This document shows, piece after piece, positions 35,414-44,722 of a DNA stretch of 64,000 bases. Under the pieces are notes generated by a model. It worked only from the letters and a program-made list of their open reading frames with translations, searched no databases and was not told the DNA's origin. Numbering within the stretch: position 1 is the stretch's first letter; every line of letters begins with the position of its first letter. The DNA lies in assembly GCA_020722815.1 (NCBI GenBank), contig DYKB01000003.1, forward strand, positions 67,502 to 131,501, given 5' to 3'. Both the position numbers and the translations under genes were made by a program. The stretch comes from Caldithrix sp. (GTDB lineage: Bacteria; Zhuqueibacterota; Zhuqueibacteria; Thermofontimicrobiales; Sulfurfontimicrobiaceae).

Positions 35414-36544
35414 TTAACTTTCAACAAAATCCGTAATCGCCCGGGCAAGATTTTCCCAGGAAAATCTTTGTTTGTACTTTTGAATATTTTCAGTAAAATT
35501 AATTTCATTTTTTACTTTAAAAAAACGACTAATCGCATCGGCCAACGCGCGTGTATCCTGTGCCGGCACAACAAAACCAGTTCGCCCCTCTTCAATGACT
35601 TCCGGGAGTCCGCCGACATTTGTCGTAATAACCGGCTTGTTATAATGATACGCAATCTGAATAATACCACTCTGGGTGGCGGAGATATATGGCAATACAA
35701 CCACATCCGCCGCTGCATAATAAAGCCCCACATCTTCATTCGGGATGTAATCGGCTTTCAGAATGATATGCGATGCCACATCAAGGGCCTGTATCTGCTG
35801 TCGATATTTATCTTCATTATCATAAAATTCACCGGCGATGATGAGTTTTACCGGTTGTTGTTTCAAAACTTCAGGCAGGGCATCAATCAGGTAATTTAAT
35901 CCTTTATAGGCCCGAATATAGCCGAAAAATAAGATGACTTTTTCATCCAAACCAATTTTAAGCCGGGAACGCGCCGATTCCAGTGTAAATTTTTCCTGAA
36001 AAATTTCAAAAACCGGATGCGGAACCAGTTTATAAGTTGCTTTGGATTTATATTTTAACAAATCTTTTTGGACGGTTTCAGATTGAACAATAAAAAAATC
36101 AACTTTCCACAGCGCCCATTTAGTTAACAGATAATCCACAATCGGAATTTGCTCGTGAGGAACGATATTATCGCCAATATAAACTGACTTCGATCTGGTA
36201 AAAAGTCGTGTCAAGAGGACGATCGTCCCATAGCAGGGAGCAAAAAAAGGCATCCAGTATTTATAAACCACCAGGTCGGGCTTTAACTTTTTAATATATC
36301 GAAAAGTTTTAATCCAGGAAATCGGATTGATTGAGTCGATTAACGCAATCGAGGGCAGTTCAATAACTTCCTGACTCGTATCCTGTTGGGTTTTACCTGG
36401 GAATAAAAATTTTGGATATTGTCGCTTAAAAGAAACAATCTGGACTTCGTGTCCTAAGTGTATAAATTTCTGATAGAGCAAAGCGACATAATGGGCGATT
36501 CCACCGCGCATGGGATAGGCGGTGCCGACCAGGACAATTTTCAT
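35414..36544 (-). CDS. Glycosyltransferase family 4 enzyme
   Basis: 376 residues. The start is MKIVLVGTAYPMRGGIAHYV, the GT4 acceptor loop; longer in-frame extension upstream overlaps hddA and is not needed. ILFFGYIRAYKGLNYLI begins the donor domain, and ADVVVLPYISATQSGIIQIAYHYNKPVITT holds the donor site, with the second Glu in GGLPEVIEEGRTGFVV. Its ATG overlaps the hddA stop by four bases with GGAG upstream, so translation is coupled to the heptose kinase. That linkage makes a heptose-related transfer possible, but this is inference. It ends just before the mntA relic. Confidence 0.92.
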   Translation of the reverse strand: MKIVLVGTAYPMRGGIAHYVALLYQKFIHLGHEVQIVSFKRQYPKFLFPGKTQQDTSQEVIELPSIALIDSINPISWIKTFRYIKKLKPDLVVYKYWMPFFAPCYGTIVLLTRLFTRSKSVYIGDNIVPHEQIPIVDYLLTKWALWKVDFFIVQSETVQKDLLKYKSKATYKLVPHPVFEIFQEKFTLESARSRLKIGLDEKVILFFGYIRAYKGLNYLIDALPEVLKQQPVKLIIAGEFYDNEDKYRQQIQALDVASHIILKADYIPNEDVGLYYAAADVVVLPYISATQSGIIQIAYHYNKPVITTNVGGLPEVIEEGRTGFVVPAQDTRALADAISRFFKVKNEINFTENIQKYKQRFSWENLARAITDFVES

Positions 36545-37548
36545 TTGATCTCCCAGATTTGAAGTCCGCGTTGTTTGAAACTGAATTTTACCACCTGCCC
36601 ACCCGCTTTCTCCAGGGCTTCCGCAATGAGGTGCTTTTTCTGAAAGGGACAATAGAGCAACAGATAACCGCCACCACCGGCTCCCAGAATTTTCCCCCCC
36701 AGCGCACCATTTTTACGACCAATTTCGTAAAGTTGATCAATTTGACTGGTAGTTATATTTTCATCCAGATGCTTTTTCTGAAGCCAGGCTTCATGCAGTA
36801 AATTGCCAAAGTCATCCAGTTGACCCCGCAGCAAACAATTTTTCATCTGAATGGTCAGATTTTTCATCTGATCGAGCGCCGCAACTACCAACGGTTTTCT
36901 TTCCTGATAAGAACGTGTCTGATTGGCGACAATATTTGCCGAAAGCCGGGTTTTTCCGGTATAGCAGAGTATTAAGTTATATTCTAATTCATTGATAATC
37001 GAATCATTTATTCGTAATGGATTGACAATTACTGTTTTATCAAAAAATTCAATAAAATTGAATCCACCAAATGTCGCTGCATATTGATCCTGCATGCCCC
37101 CGGCTATTCCCAGATCAATTCTTTCAATTTGATAGGTTAATTCAGCAATTTCATAGTCTGTCAACGGCTCGTTTTGCCAATGCTTGAAGGCGCCCACCAT
37201 TGCCACAGTCAGGGTTGAGGAGGAGCCAAGTCCCGATCCGGGTGGTGCATCCGAATGGAGGAAAAGATCGATACCTTTTTGCGGTGTAAAATGCTTCACC
37301 ACCGCCTTCGCCAGGTCCAATTCACCATTAAATGGAAGTGGTCCGTTCACATGATACTTCGCAACGATATCATAATCCAGCGAATGCAGATGGATTTGAT
37401 TATCATCGCGTTCGACAAGCGAGGCGTAGGCATATTTATCAATGGTGGCACTTAGAACAACGCCCCCCTTTTCCTGCGGATAGGGAGCCACATCGGTTCC
37501 GCCACCACAAAAACTGATTCGTAAAGGTGCTTTGGCGCGAATAATCAT
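36541..37548 (-). CDS. hddA: GHMP kinase, D-glycero-alpha-D-manno-heptose 7-phosphate kinase-like
   Basis: 335 residues of the GHMP kinase family. RAKAPLRISFCGGGTDV at the N-terminus and the ATP loop PPGSGLGSSS (102-111) are typical; GGGGYLLLYC is the third GHMP motif. The closest fit is HddA, which phosphorylates heptose 7-phosphate at C1 on the way to GDP-D-glycero-alpha-D-manno-heptose for surface glycans. The presence of an HddC-like nucleotidyltransferase gene next upstream supports this over fucokinase or mevalonate-type kinases. GmhA and GmhB, needed for the full pathway, are not in the window. Confidence 0.85.
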   Translation of the reverse strand: MIIRAKAPLRISFCGGGTDVAPYPQEKGGVVLSATIDKYAYASLVERDDNQIHLHSLDYDIVAKYHVNGPLPFNGELDLAKAVVKHFTPQKGIDLFLHSDAPPGSGLGSSSTLTVAMVGAFKHWQNEPLTDYEIAELTYQIERIDLGIAGGMQDQYAATFGGFNFIEFFDKTVIVNPLRINDSIINELEYNLILCYTGKTRLSANIVANQTRSYQERKPLVVAALDQMKNLTIQMKNCLLRGQLDDFGNLLHEAWLQKKHLDENITTSQIDQLYEIGRKNGALGGKILGAGGGGYLLLYCPFQKKHLIAEALEKAGGQVVKFSFKQRGLQIWEIK

Positions 37549-37713
37549 AAAATCTCTTTATCGTAAATTTAATATTAGAACATAGAGAAAAAAGAGTCCG
37601 GAAAGATTTCCTCTCTGCCCTCTTTGAACTCTTTGTTAAATAAGTTAAAATTTGTCAGTTACATAAAAGAGAAAGCTATCTATTGAATAAGCGAACTTTC
37701 AGTGTTGGATTGG

Positions 37714-38430
37714 CTAAATTTTCGGAACTAAATTTTTAAATATTGCCGGTAATTCCTTGTTGGCACGTTCCAGCCGGTCAGGCGTTCCAATGTCCAGAAA
37801 ATAACCATTTATCATAAAAGCGAAACATTGCCCTGTTGAGACAAGTGCCGGAAAAACCTCTTTTTCGATTGAAACAGACTGGTTTGCTGGAATGTAATCC
37901 AGCGCTTTTTTTTGAAACAGGTAAATTCCGCCATTAATTAAGCCTTTATTGCCGGAAACTTTTTCGGCAAAAGAAAGAATTTTCTCGTTATCGTCAACCT
38001 GAATATTTCCATAGTCTTGCGTTTCCGGAATGGAGATTGTCGCTATCGTTGCCAGTGCATTTTTCTCCCGATGAAAAGCGATAAATTGTTGATAATCCAG
38101 TTCGAGAAATGAGTCACCGTTCAGAATTAAATTTTCTTCATCAGCGAAAGCCTGCGCATTTTTAATTGCCCCGCCAGTCCCCAGCGGATTTTCTTCCTTT
38201 GAATAATAAATCTGAATCCCCAACTTGTGACCGGCGCCAAAATAATTTTGTACCACTTCCGCCCCATATCCAACACACAAGACAATCTCCCGAATACCAG
38301 ATTGCTTCAATGATAGCATAAGATATTCCAGAAATGGATGGTCATTAATTAAAATCATGGGCTTCGGTTGGGTGATGCCGATTTTTCTCAGGCGCGTGCC
38401 CAGTCCACCGACTAAAATAAATGCTTTCAA
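37714..38430 (-). CDS. hddC: Sugar-1-phosphate nucleotidyltransferase, HddC-like
   Basis: 238 residues. The nucleotide-binding signature GGLGTRLRKIGITQPKPM lies at residues 8-25, with LNGDSFLELD for metal and product binding and an EENPLGTGGAI segment. This is the size and sequence type of HddC, which makes GDP-D-glycero-alpha-D-manno-heptose from the 1-phosphate; glucose-1-phosphate thymidylyltransferase-like activity is an alternative. The start is TTG, overlapping the stop of the GT2 gene by four bases (TTGA). A 165-base gap, with a weak inverted repeat at 37591-37634, separates it from hddA. Confidence 0.82.
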   Translation of the reverse strand: MKAFILVGGLGTRLRKIGITQPKPMILINDHPFLEYLMLSLKQSGIREIVLCVGYGAEVVQNYFGAGHKLGIQIYYSKEENPLGTGGAIKNAQAFADEENLILNGDSFLELDYQQFIAFHREKNALATIATISIPETQDYGNIQVDDNEKILSFAEKVSGNKGLINGGIYLFQKKALDYIPANQSVSIEKEVFPALVSTGQCFAFMINGYFLDIGTPDRLERANKELPAIFKNLVPKI

Positions 38431-39365
38431 GAAGGATCAAATCCTATCATTTTTCGAATCGAAAGGCCGTTGCGTTCAGTCTGGGTTTCGGTAATCATTT
38501 CCCCCAATAAACCAATCGAAACAAACTGAATTCCGACAATTATGAGCAAAATCCCCAGAAACAGAATTGGTCGATTGCTCAAATAGGAACGGGTGAAAAT
38601 TCGTTCAATTGTTAAATACAGGCTGATAGCCAAACCCGATAAAAATGCAATCAATCCCGCCACGCCAAAAAGATGCAAGGGTCTTTTTTTAAATTTGGAT
38701 AAAAATACAATCGTAATTAAATCGAAGAGACCGCTGGTGAACCTTGAAACGCCAAATTTGCTCTCGCCATATTTTCGCGGGTGATGCTGCACCGGAATTT
38801 CACTTACCCGAAAACCCTGCCAGTGGGCGAGCATGGGGATAAAACGATGCAACTGGCCATATAACTTCACTATTTTGACTACTTCTTTGCGATATATTTT
38901 AAGTCCACAATTAAAATCATGCAACCGCAGGCCCGCAACTTTGGAGACAAACCAGTTAAAGAATTTCGATGGGACTCGTTTCGAAAGCGGATCGTAGCGT
39001 TTCTTTTTCCACCCGGAAACCAGATCGTACCCCTCTTCCAATTTCTGAATCAGTCGGGGAATTTCCTGGGGATCGTCCTGGAGATCGGCATCCATGGTGA
39101 TGACATATTCACCCTGCACCCGAGCAAATCCCTCAGCCAATGCCGCAGATTTTCCATAATTTTTTCGAAATTGGATGATTTTTACGTTTCTATCCTGTTC
39201 ATGCAAATCCAGAAGGAATTTTTCCGAGCCGTCAGAAGAACCGTCATCGATCAAAATAATTTCATAAGATTTTTGAAGCTGCTGAACGACCGCTTTAATC
39301 TGCTGGTAAAGTTCATTCAGCGATTCTTTTTCATTCAGTAACGGAATGACAATTGAAAGTTCCAT
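38427..39365 (-). CDS. Glycosyltransferase family 2, GtrB/DPM1-like, membrane anchored
   Basis: 312 residues. The GT-A domain starts MELSIVIPLLNEKESL and contains DDGSSDGS and the MDADLQDDP metal motif, followed by two membrane helices near residues 232-255 and 266-288. This is the layout of polyprenyl-phosphate glycosyltransferases such as GtrB and dolichol-phosphate mannose synthase, which make lipid-linked monosaccharides for transfer outside the cell. Such donors are what YfhO/GT-C type enzymes use, so the two may work together. It is coupled to hddC by a four-base overlap. Confidence 0.92.
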   Translation of the reverse strand: MELSIVIPLLNEKESLNELYQQIKAVVQQLQKSYEIILIDDGSSDGSEKFLLDLHEQDRNVKIIQFRKNYGKSAALAEGFARVQGEYVITMDADLQDDPQEIPRLIQKLEEGYDLVSGWKKKRYDPLSKRVPSKFFNWFVSKVAGLRLHDFNCGLKIYRKEVVKIVKLYGQLHRFIPMLAHWQGFRVSEIPVQHHPRKYGESKFGVSRFTSGLFDLITIVFLSKFKKRPLHLFGVAGLIAFLSGLAISLYLTIERIFTRSYLSNRPILFLGILLIIVGIQFVSIGLLGEMITETQTERNGLSIRKMIGFDPS

Positions 39366-39400
39366 AGGAGTTATAATTCTTCGTTGATCCAGAGATTTTA

Positions 39401-40189
39401 TTATAATCGTATATGCCGGGTATTTCGGGGAATACCGCGAATTTTAAAATTATTCCGATCAATTGGTTGATTGACCTTTCGATCATGATAAAACAGGGAA
39501 AACATCTGTTTTTGAACCGGTCGGGAGATTTGAATGGTTTTGGGAAGTAAAATATCATCATATTTTTTAAAATTTGAAAAGACTTTCGTAATTTGCAGTG
39601 TCCCATTCAAATCATGAAATTGATATTGTGTCACGACAAATTGCGTGGCATCAATCCAGTAGCGATGGGTACCCGTAGCAGACCGACTCATCATTAAATA
39701 TTGATTATTATCGATTGCCAAAGGTGCAAATTCTCCCGATTGAATTCGCGGAATACCCGTAAATCCTTCCATCAATTCATCATAAGTGACCTGAATTTGA
39801 AAAAATTTTGCCAAATCAATTGAATCGAGTTGACCGGTGTAGAGGACTTTTTGCATGGGAATGTGTAAAGCGAATTTTTTACGATTACAGGAAAAAGTTC
39901 CCACATCAAATCCAAACATTGCCTCAAATTTGGTAAAGAGCGAATCTGGCATAATGAGCTTGACATTCGCGGCCGCCTCATAGCCCGCCCCTTCCATCTG
40001 CGCTTGAAATTGGGCTTTCCCCTCCAGTGTATTTAACTTTAAATAATTTTGCTCCAGCCGATCAAGTAATTTTTGTGCACTCATGGATGAGAGGTCGGCT
40101 GTTGTTGCTGTTCGCGAAAAATGGGCACATCCTGTAACAAAGAATCCCGCTATTAAAAAATAGCTTGCATAATAATAAAATTTGTTCAT
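39401..40189 (-). CDS. DUF4292 outer-membrane lipoprotein
   Basis: 262 residues. A signal peptide ending in the lipobox FVTGC (Cys about 21) marks a lipoprotein. The mature part has LEGKAQFQAQMEG and VKLIMPDSLFTKFEAMFGFDVG, matching DUF4292, a LolA/LolB-like fold common in Bacteroidota and relatives. The fold suggests lipid or lipoprotein binding in the periplasm; function unproven. It is 51 bases downstream of a TPR lipoprotein gene, a frequent pairing in FCB genomes, and directly precedes the GT2 gene. Confidence 0.8.
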   Translation of the reverse strand: MNKFYYYASYFLIAGFFVTGCAHFSRTATTADLSSMSAQKLLDRLEQNYLKLNTLEGKAQFQAQMEGAGYEAAANVKLIMPDSLFTKFEAMFGFDVGTFSCNRKKFALHIPMQKVLYTGQLDSIDLAKFFQIQVTYDELMEGFTGIPRIQSGEFAPLAIDNNQYLMMSRSATGTHRYWIDATQFVVTQYQFHDLNGTLQITKVFSNFKKYDDILLPKTIQISRPVQKQMFSLFYHDRKVNQPIDRNNFKIRGIPRNTRHIRL

Positions 40190-40240
40190 TTTAAAATCGT
40201 TTTGTCGTCGCCTCGTCCCGTTAATAACTTTTTCAACCCG

Positions 40241-42265
40241 TTAACGTGCATTCTCTTTTAATTTTTCTTTCAGCCAGGAGCGGGAATCATCTAATTGCAA
40301 AGCCTTTTCCCAGCTCAAACGGGCATTTTCAAAATCATGGAGTTTATAATAAATTTCACCGAGGTGTTCATGAACTTCGGCGGAATCGTTACGAACTTCA
40401 ATCGCCTTTTTTACAAATTCCAGCGCCAGTTCATAACGACCCATTTTAAAATAAATCCAGCCAATGGTATCGAGATAGGCACCATTCTCTGGCTCTTTCT
40501 CGACAGCAACTTTTGACATTTCCAACGCCTCTTCCAGACGTTCGTCACGTTCGGAGAGACTATAGGCATAATTATTCAGAATCAGGGGATCTTCTGGCCT
40601 GAGTTGAAGCGCTGTTTGATAAAGTTCGTCAGATTCTTTATATTTTTTCAGTGCCTCAAAACTGGCAGCCAATGTCCAGAGTGTTTGCACATTTTGAGGT
40701 TCCAGTTTATGTGCGACCTGGAGATAATTAATGGCGTCATCATGGCGTTGCTGTTGCTGAAGCAGATTCCCCATGAAAAAATATAAATCCGGTACTTTCG
40801 GAAATTTTTGCAACCCCATGAAAAATACATCTTCAGCTTCGACATATTTACGGGACTGCATGTACGAAAGTCCCAGCATGATATAGATATTTAAAAAATC
40901 ATCATGCAGATCAAGTGCCTGACTGAGATAAAGCTGTGTCAGGTGATGCTTGCGAGCGACATAATAAATACGCCCCAACGAATACATGATACGCCATTCT
41001 TCCGGATATTTTTCCAGCAACTCCTGATAATAATTGATCGCCCCCAGCGTATCCCCACTTTGATAATAAATATCACCAATATGCAAACGACTGGTAACAT
41101 CAGCCGAATCCTGAGTCGCCAGCGATTCATACAGATTCAGTGCATCCTGCCAACGATGTGCTTCCAGATATAAATCGCGCAATTCTTCACGCGCACCTTC
41201 GGCATCGGGTTTCAGATTTAAGGTTTCTTCCAGATTAATAATAGCGTTAACCGTATCCCCCAGAATTTTATAAACACCACCGGCGGCGAATCGCACGCGC
41301 CAATCTCCTGGGAAGGCTTGGAGTAGTTTCTGAAATTCCTGCAAGGAACGTGTGGTGTCTTTCAACTGCAGATAAAAATTCGCTACGCGCATGCGACTCA
41401 CGACATCGGTGGAGTCCTTTTCCACCAGCGTCTCATACAAAGCTTTAGCCTTGTCCAGTTGATTCTTTTGCAGGTAAAATCGACTGAGATGATCCCGAAT
41501 TTCAATAAAATCCGGCTTTTCTGTCAATATCTGTTCATAATATGAAATTACTTTTGCCGTGTCTTTTTGCTGAAAATAGATGTTCGCAATCTCAAAATAG
41601 GTTCGTCGATCTGCTGGATTGGAACTCAAATATTCATTAAAAATTTGCAGTGCTTTATCATACTGCTTGTTCTTTACATAAATCTCCCCCATCTGCCAGA
41701 GTAACTCATCCGAGCCACCTGTTTTATCCAGAATGCTTTGATACAGTTTGACAGCTTTTAAATCCTGCTTATTATTCAGATAAATATTCCCGAGCGCATA
41801 AAGGGCATCCAGATTTTGCGGATCAATTTTAATAATAGCTTCGTATTCCTGTTGTAACAGGTCTTTTTTCCCGGTTCGGTCAAAAATATAAGCGCGTAAT
41901 TCGCGCGTCTGGATATTATTGGGCTCAATTTCCAGGGATCGATTTAATATTTTCAAGCCACTGTCATATTTTCTTAATTTAATATAAACCCGTGCCAGTG
42001 CATTATGAATCGCCGCGGATTTTCCATCATACAAAAGCGCTTCATAATAGTGATTGATGGCCAGGTCATAATTTCCAATCATATCCTGCGTATTGCCACG
42101 AATAAAAAATCGTAACGCAGTGGAGTTATAGGGCTGTTGCGTTGAAAGGCTTTCCAGCGAATCTATTTGAACATCTTCCCCAATCGGCGTAATCTTTTGC
42201 TGATTTCCTGCACATCCCGCGATAAACAAAAGCCCGATAAGAAGATATAAAAAGGACTTCCTCAT
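40241..42265 (-). CDS. TPR-repeat lipoprotein
   Basis: 674 residues. Signal peptide with lipobox LLFIAGC (Cys about 18). From about residue 45 to the end it consists of roughly 17 tandem tetratricopeptide units of 34 residues, many with the W/L-G-Y/A-P spacing (for example DALYALGNIYLNNKQDLKAVKLYQ). It would form a long superhelical scaffold on a membrane surface, and such proteins in glycan loci or outer-membrane biogenesis loci usually organise complexes. GGGGA precedes ATG. Same strand as the DUF4292 gene, probably co-transcribed. No binding partner can be read from sequence. Confidence 0.88.
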   Translation of the reverse strand: MRKSFLYLLIGLLFIAGCAGNQQKITPIGEDVQIDSLESLSTQQPYNSTALRFFIRGNTQDMIGNYDLAINHYYEALLYDGKSAAIHNALARVYIKLRKYDSGLKILNRSLEIEPNNIQTRELRAYIFDRTGKKDLLQQEYEAIIKIDPQNLDALYALGNIYLNNKQDLKAVKLYQSILDKTGGSDELLWQMGEIYVKNKQYDKALQIFNEYLSSNPADRRTYFEIANIYFQQKDTAKVISYYEQILTEKPDFIEIRDHLSRFYLQKNQLDKAKALYETLVEKDSTDVVSRMRVANFYLQLKDTTRSLQEFQKLLQAFPGDWRVRFAAGGVYKILGDTVNAIINLEETLNLKPDAEGAREELRDLYLEAHRWQDALNLYESLATQDSADVTSRLHIGDIYYQSGDTLGAINYYQELLEKYPEEWRIMYSLGRIYYVARKHHLTQLYLSQALDLHDDFLNIYIMLGLSYMQSRKYVEAEDVFFMGLQKFPKVPDLYFFMGNLLQQQQRHDDAINYLQVAHKLEPQNVQTLWTLAASFEALKKYKESDELYQTALQLRPEDPLILNNYAYSLSERDERLEEALEMSKVAVEKEPENGAYLDTIGWIYFKMGRYELALEFVKKAIEVRNDSAEVHEHLGEIYYKLHDFENARLSWEKALQLDDSRSWLKEKLKENAR

Positions 42266-42807
42266 TTGTTATTCCCCATTTATTATAAAGTCAATTTTTT
42301 AACCAGTTTTAATAAATTTTGTAAAACTGCCCCGGCTATTCATACTTTAGCGTTTTAAGGGATTCGCATAAACCTGCTGTTTAATATCATTACTTCCCGT
42401 GGCTTGTTGGGGCGCACCATTAGCATTCCTTAAAACCTGAATACCTAAAACCTAGTTAGCTGAGTCATTACAATTATATAAATCAAACAACGCTGAAAAT
42501 AATAAGTAGAAATCTAGGTCATTAGCAAATCAATAGCTTGGACTCATAAATATAAGAAAATTTTTAACAAATCCAAGAAAAAAGTTTTGTATATTGATTT
42601 CACAATTTCTGGTTGCATCGTCCGCCTCCTGAGCCTGTCGAACAGGAACTCCTGGCATTGCCCGTCCCCTGCGCCTGTCGAAGGGGCCATTGTCGAAGCG
42701 AAAGGATACAACTTATAAACAGTAAAATTAACTTTAATGTTCCTGAAAATGGAAAGATAATAACAGCAGCACGTTTGAGGGGTGGACCTTCAGGAAATAC
42801 AAAATCA
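42266..42807. other. Intergenic region with small inverted repeats
   Basis: 542 bases between galU and the TPR lipoprotein. The part at 42617-42706 holds repeated motifs of the form CCTGTCGAA: a hairpin CCTGT/ACAGG at 42628-42640, and GCGCCTGTCGAAGGGG downstream. These look like remnants of dispersed intergenic repeats. The overlapping open frames on both strands have no coding support. The promoter of the TPR-DUF4292 operon should lie in the last 100 bases, not clearly identifiable. Confidence 0.5.
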
Positions 42808-43689
42808 TCAGGCAAAATTGGCAATCGTCTTTTTAAATTCAGATGGAACACCGATATCAAAACGCTCGCCATTGACCTCCAGACCATAATAATTCGGCTC
42901 CTGTTGCCGCAGTCGTTCCTGCGCACTGGTTAGTTGGAATTCGCCTTTTTCGCGGATATTGTGAGTAATCTGAAATTCAAGCATATCAAAAATAGCATTT
43001 GAAAAAACATGCATTCCAAAAAAACAAAAGTAAGTATCGTCCGGCAGTCCAGGCATTCTCAGATGTTCACGGGCATATTCGACAGATGGTTTTTCAAAAA
43101 GCTGTTTCACTATAAAAACTTCGTTAAATCCATTTACCCATTCGCCGGTGACCGTCCCAAAATATCTTAATTGAGAAGCTGGGGTTCGCGCGACACCGGA
43201 AACCGTGGCGCCGTACTTTTCATAAACATCGATAAGTTGCTTTGAACAATTGATTTCCAGATTGGATCGAAAAAGGTGATCTCCGAGCATGAGCAGCACC
43301 GGGTCCCCATTCGCCCATTCTTTCGCGCAGTAAACCGCATGACCAAAGCCTTCCGGCTTTACCTGCGGAATATAGGTGATGTGTTTTCCCATTTCCTTTA
43401 AATCACTCGCCAATTTTTTATTGAGTTCATCCTTTTCATAACGCTCAGCCAAAGCACCGGGCAATTCACCAAAATAGCTTTTAAAGAGCAACTCATCATC
43501 CGGCTGAATGATAATCGCAATTTCTTCAATTCCGGCGTTTAATGCCTCTTCGACATTGAGTTGAATCACAGGCTTCACCACTCCCGATTTATCCACGATG
43601 GGAAAAAATTCCTTTTTCACCACTTTCGTCACTGGAAATAGACGCGTCCCCAGTCCCGCCGCCGGAATAATTGCTTTTCGAACTTTCAT
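42808..43689 (-). CDS. galU: UTP-glucose-1-phosphate uridylyltransferase
   Basis: 293 residues. It makes UDP-glucose from UTP and glucose 1-phosphate in the cytoplasm, the donor for many glycans. KAIIPAAGLGTRLFPVTK is the nucleotide-binding motif, followed by KEFFPIVDK, VKPEGFGHAV and LMLGDHLF, with GERFDIGVPSEFKKT near the end. This matches bacterial GalU in length and motif order; VDKSGVVKPVIQ is a slightly unusual version of the family segment. It is the leftward gene of a divergent pair with the small lipoprotein gene. Confidence 0.9.
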   Translation of the reverse strand: MKVRKAIIPAAGLGTRLFPVTKVVKKEFFPIVDKSGVVKPVIQLNVEEALNAGIEEIAIIIQPDDELLFKSYFGELPGALAERYEKDELNKKLASDLKEMGKHITYIPQVKPEGFGHAVYCAKEWANGDPVLLMLGDHLFRSNLEINCSKQLIDVYEKYGATVSGVARTPASQLRYFGTVTGEWVNGFNEVFIVKQLFEKPSVEYAREHLRMPGLPDDTYFCFFGMHVFSNAIFDMLEFQITHNIREKGEFQLTSAQERLRQQEPNYYGLEVNGERFDIGVPSEFKKTIANFA

Positions 43690-43948
43690 CTAATACATCC
43701 CCCTGATTCATCCCTGAATATCCATGTCCCTATCTGAATTTTGTATAAATTGACATTAATTCTGTTTTTAAGAAAGGACTGGAATAACAAATTTTATTCC
43801 ATATCCCTTATTTTTTCAATAAGATCATGAAATATTGCAAATTTGGTGGGAAATTTATCAATTTAATTTGTTTAAGACTATAGATGCCCGAATAGAAAAT
43901 TTTTTGAAAATGATGCAAACTATCAATTATAATTTCAGGGGGTATCTA

Positions 43949-44494
43949 ATGCAAAAAATACACGCAATTTTAATATCCCTGCTGCTCATCATTAACTGTC
44001 ATAACCCGGAAGATAAAACCATGTTACGTAAAAATAAGCCGCATGATTTTACTGTTGTATATGAGTGGAGCACCGGCAGCCTTCCACCGCCGCATTATTA
44101 TAAAATTATTATCACCTTAAGTGCAACAGGGGGTGGTAAAATCATTATGATAGCGGATTATCAATCAAATGTACCTAATTATGAAAAAAGTTTTGCTGTC
44201 GACACATTGGAATTGGAGGATTTATATCAAAAATTAGTGAGCAGCAGTATTTTTAAGAAAACACCACCAAGGCGATCAACACCCATTGTTGGCGGAGAGC
44301 TCGAATCAATTGATATTTTGGCGAATGGGGTTCATTACATTGTCCCGGAAACAATCGCTCCGGAATCCAAAAAATCATTTACCGGAATATTTACTATCAT
44401 TCGAAAGCTGGTGCCATCAGAATCCTGGGAAGATATAAAGAAATTTCGTGAAAAGCAATTTCAACAATATCATCAGAAAAAGGACGATAGTTAA
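43949..44494 (+). CDS. Small putative lipoprotein, unknown function
   Basis: 181 residues from ATG 43949, chosen because AGGGGG lies six bases upstream; a longer upstream frame has no ribosome binding site. A hydrophobic N-terminus ends LLIINCHNPED, a possible lipoprotein signal with Cys 17, though Asn before the Cys is unusual. The mature part has alternating strands (for example FTVVYEWSTGSLPPPHYYK) and a Lys/Gln-rich end. No family recognised. It lies 228 bases upstream of the calpain-like protease on the same strand and could be its inhibitor or membrane partner, which is only a guess from position. Confidence 0.55.
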   Translation: MQKIHAILISLLLIINCHNPEDKTMLRKNKPHDFTVVYEWSTGSLPPPHYYKIIITLSATGGGKIIMIADYQSNVPNYEKSFAVDTLELEDLYQKLVSSSIFKKTPPRRSTPIVGGELESIDILANGVHYIVPETIAPESKKSFTGIFTIIRKLVPSESWEDIKKFREKQFQQYHQKKDDS

Positions 44495-44722
44495 TTTTTC
44501 AACCATTGATAAGATAAATTTATCAATTATAATCGAAACCTATGGTTTACTATTTTCAGTTGATCCCGCATAAGAGAGGAGGTGTATTGCATCAATAACA
44601 TGATTTATCTATTTATAAATATTGAATTAAAGGTTGAAGATAAAATTGAAATTGATCCGGGAATGAAGATGGCGACGGAATAATTTAAATTATATTTTAT
44701 GTACTCATAGGAGATGTTTAAA

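Noticed and set aside
42600-42926. Open frames on both strands next to galU
   Set aside because: They overlap the galU end and intergenic repeat motifs, without start sites or protein-like pattern.
44599-44682. 27-codon frame (ATG to TAA) after a GGAGG
   Set aside because: The spacing from GGAGG to ATG is about 17 bases, the peptide has no recognisable pattern, and the frame is too short to support alone.
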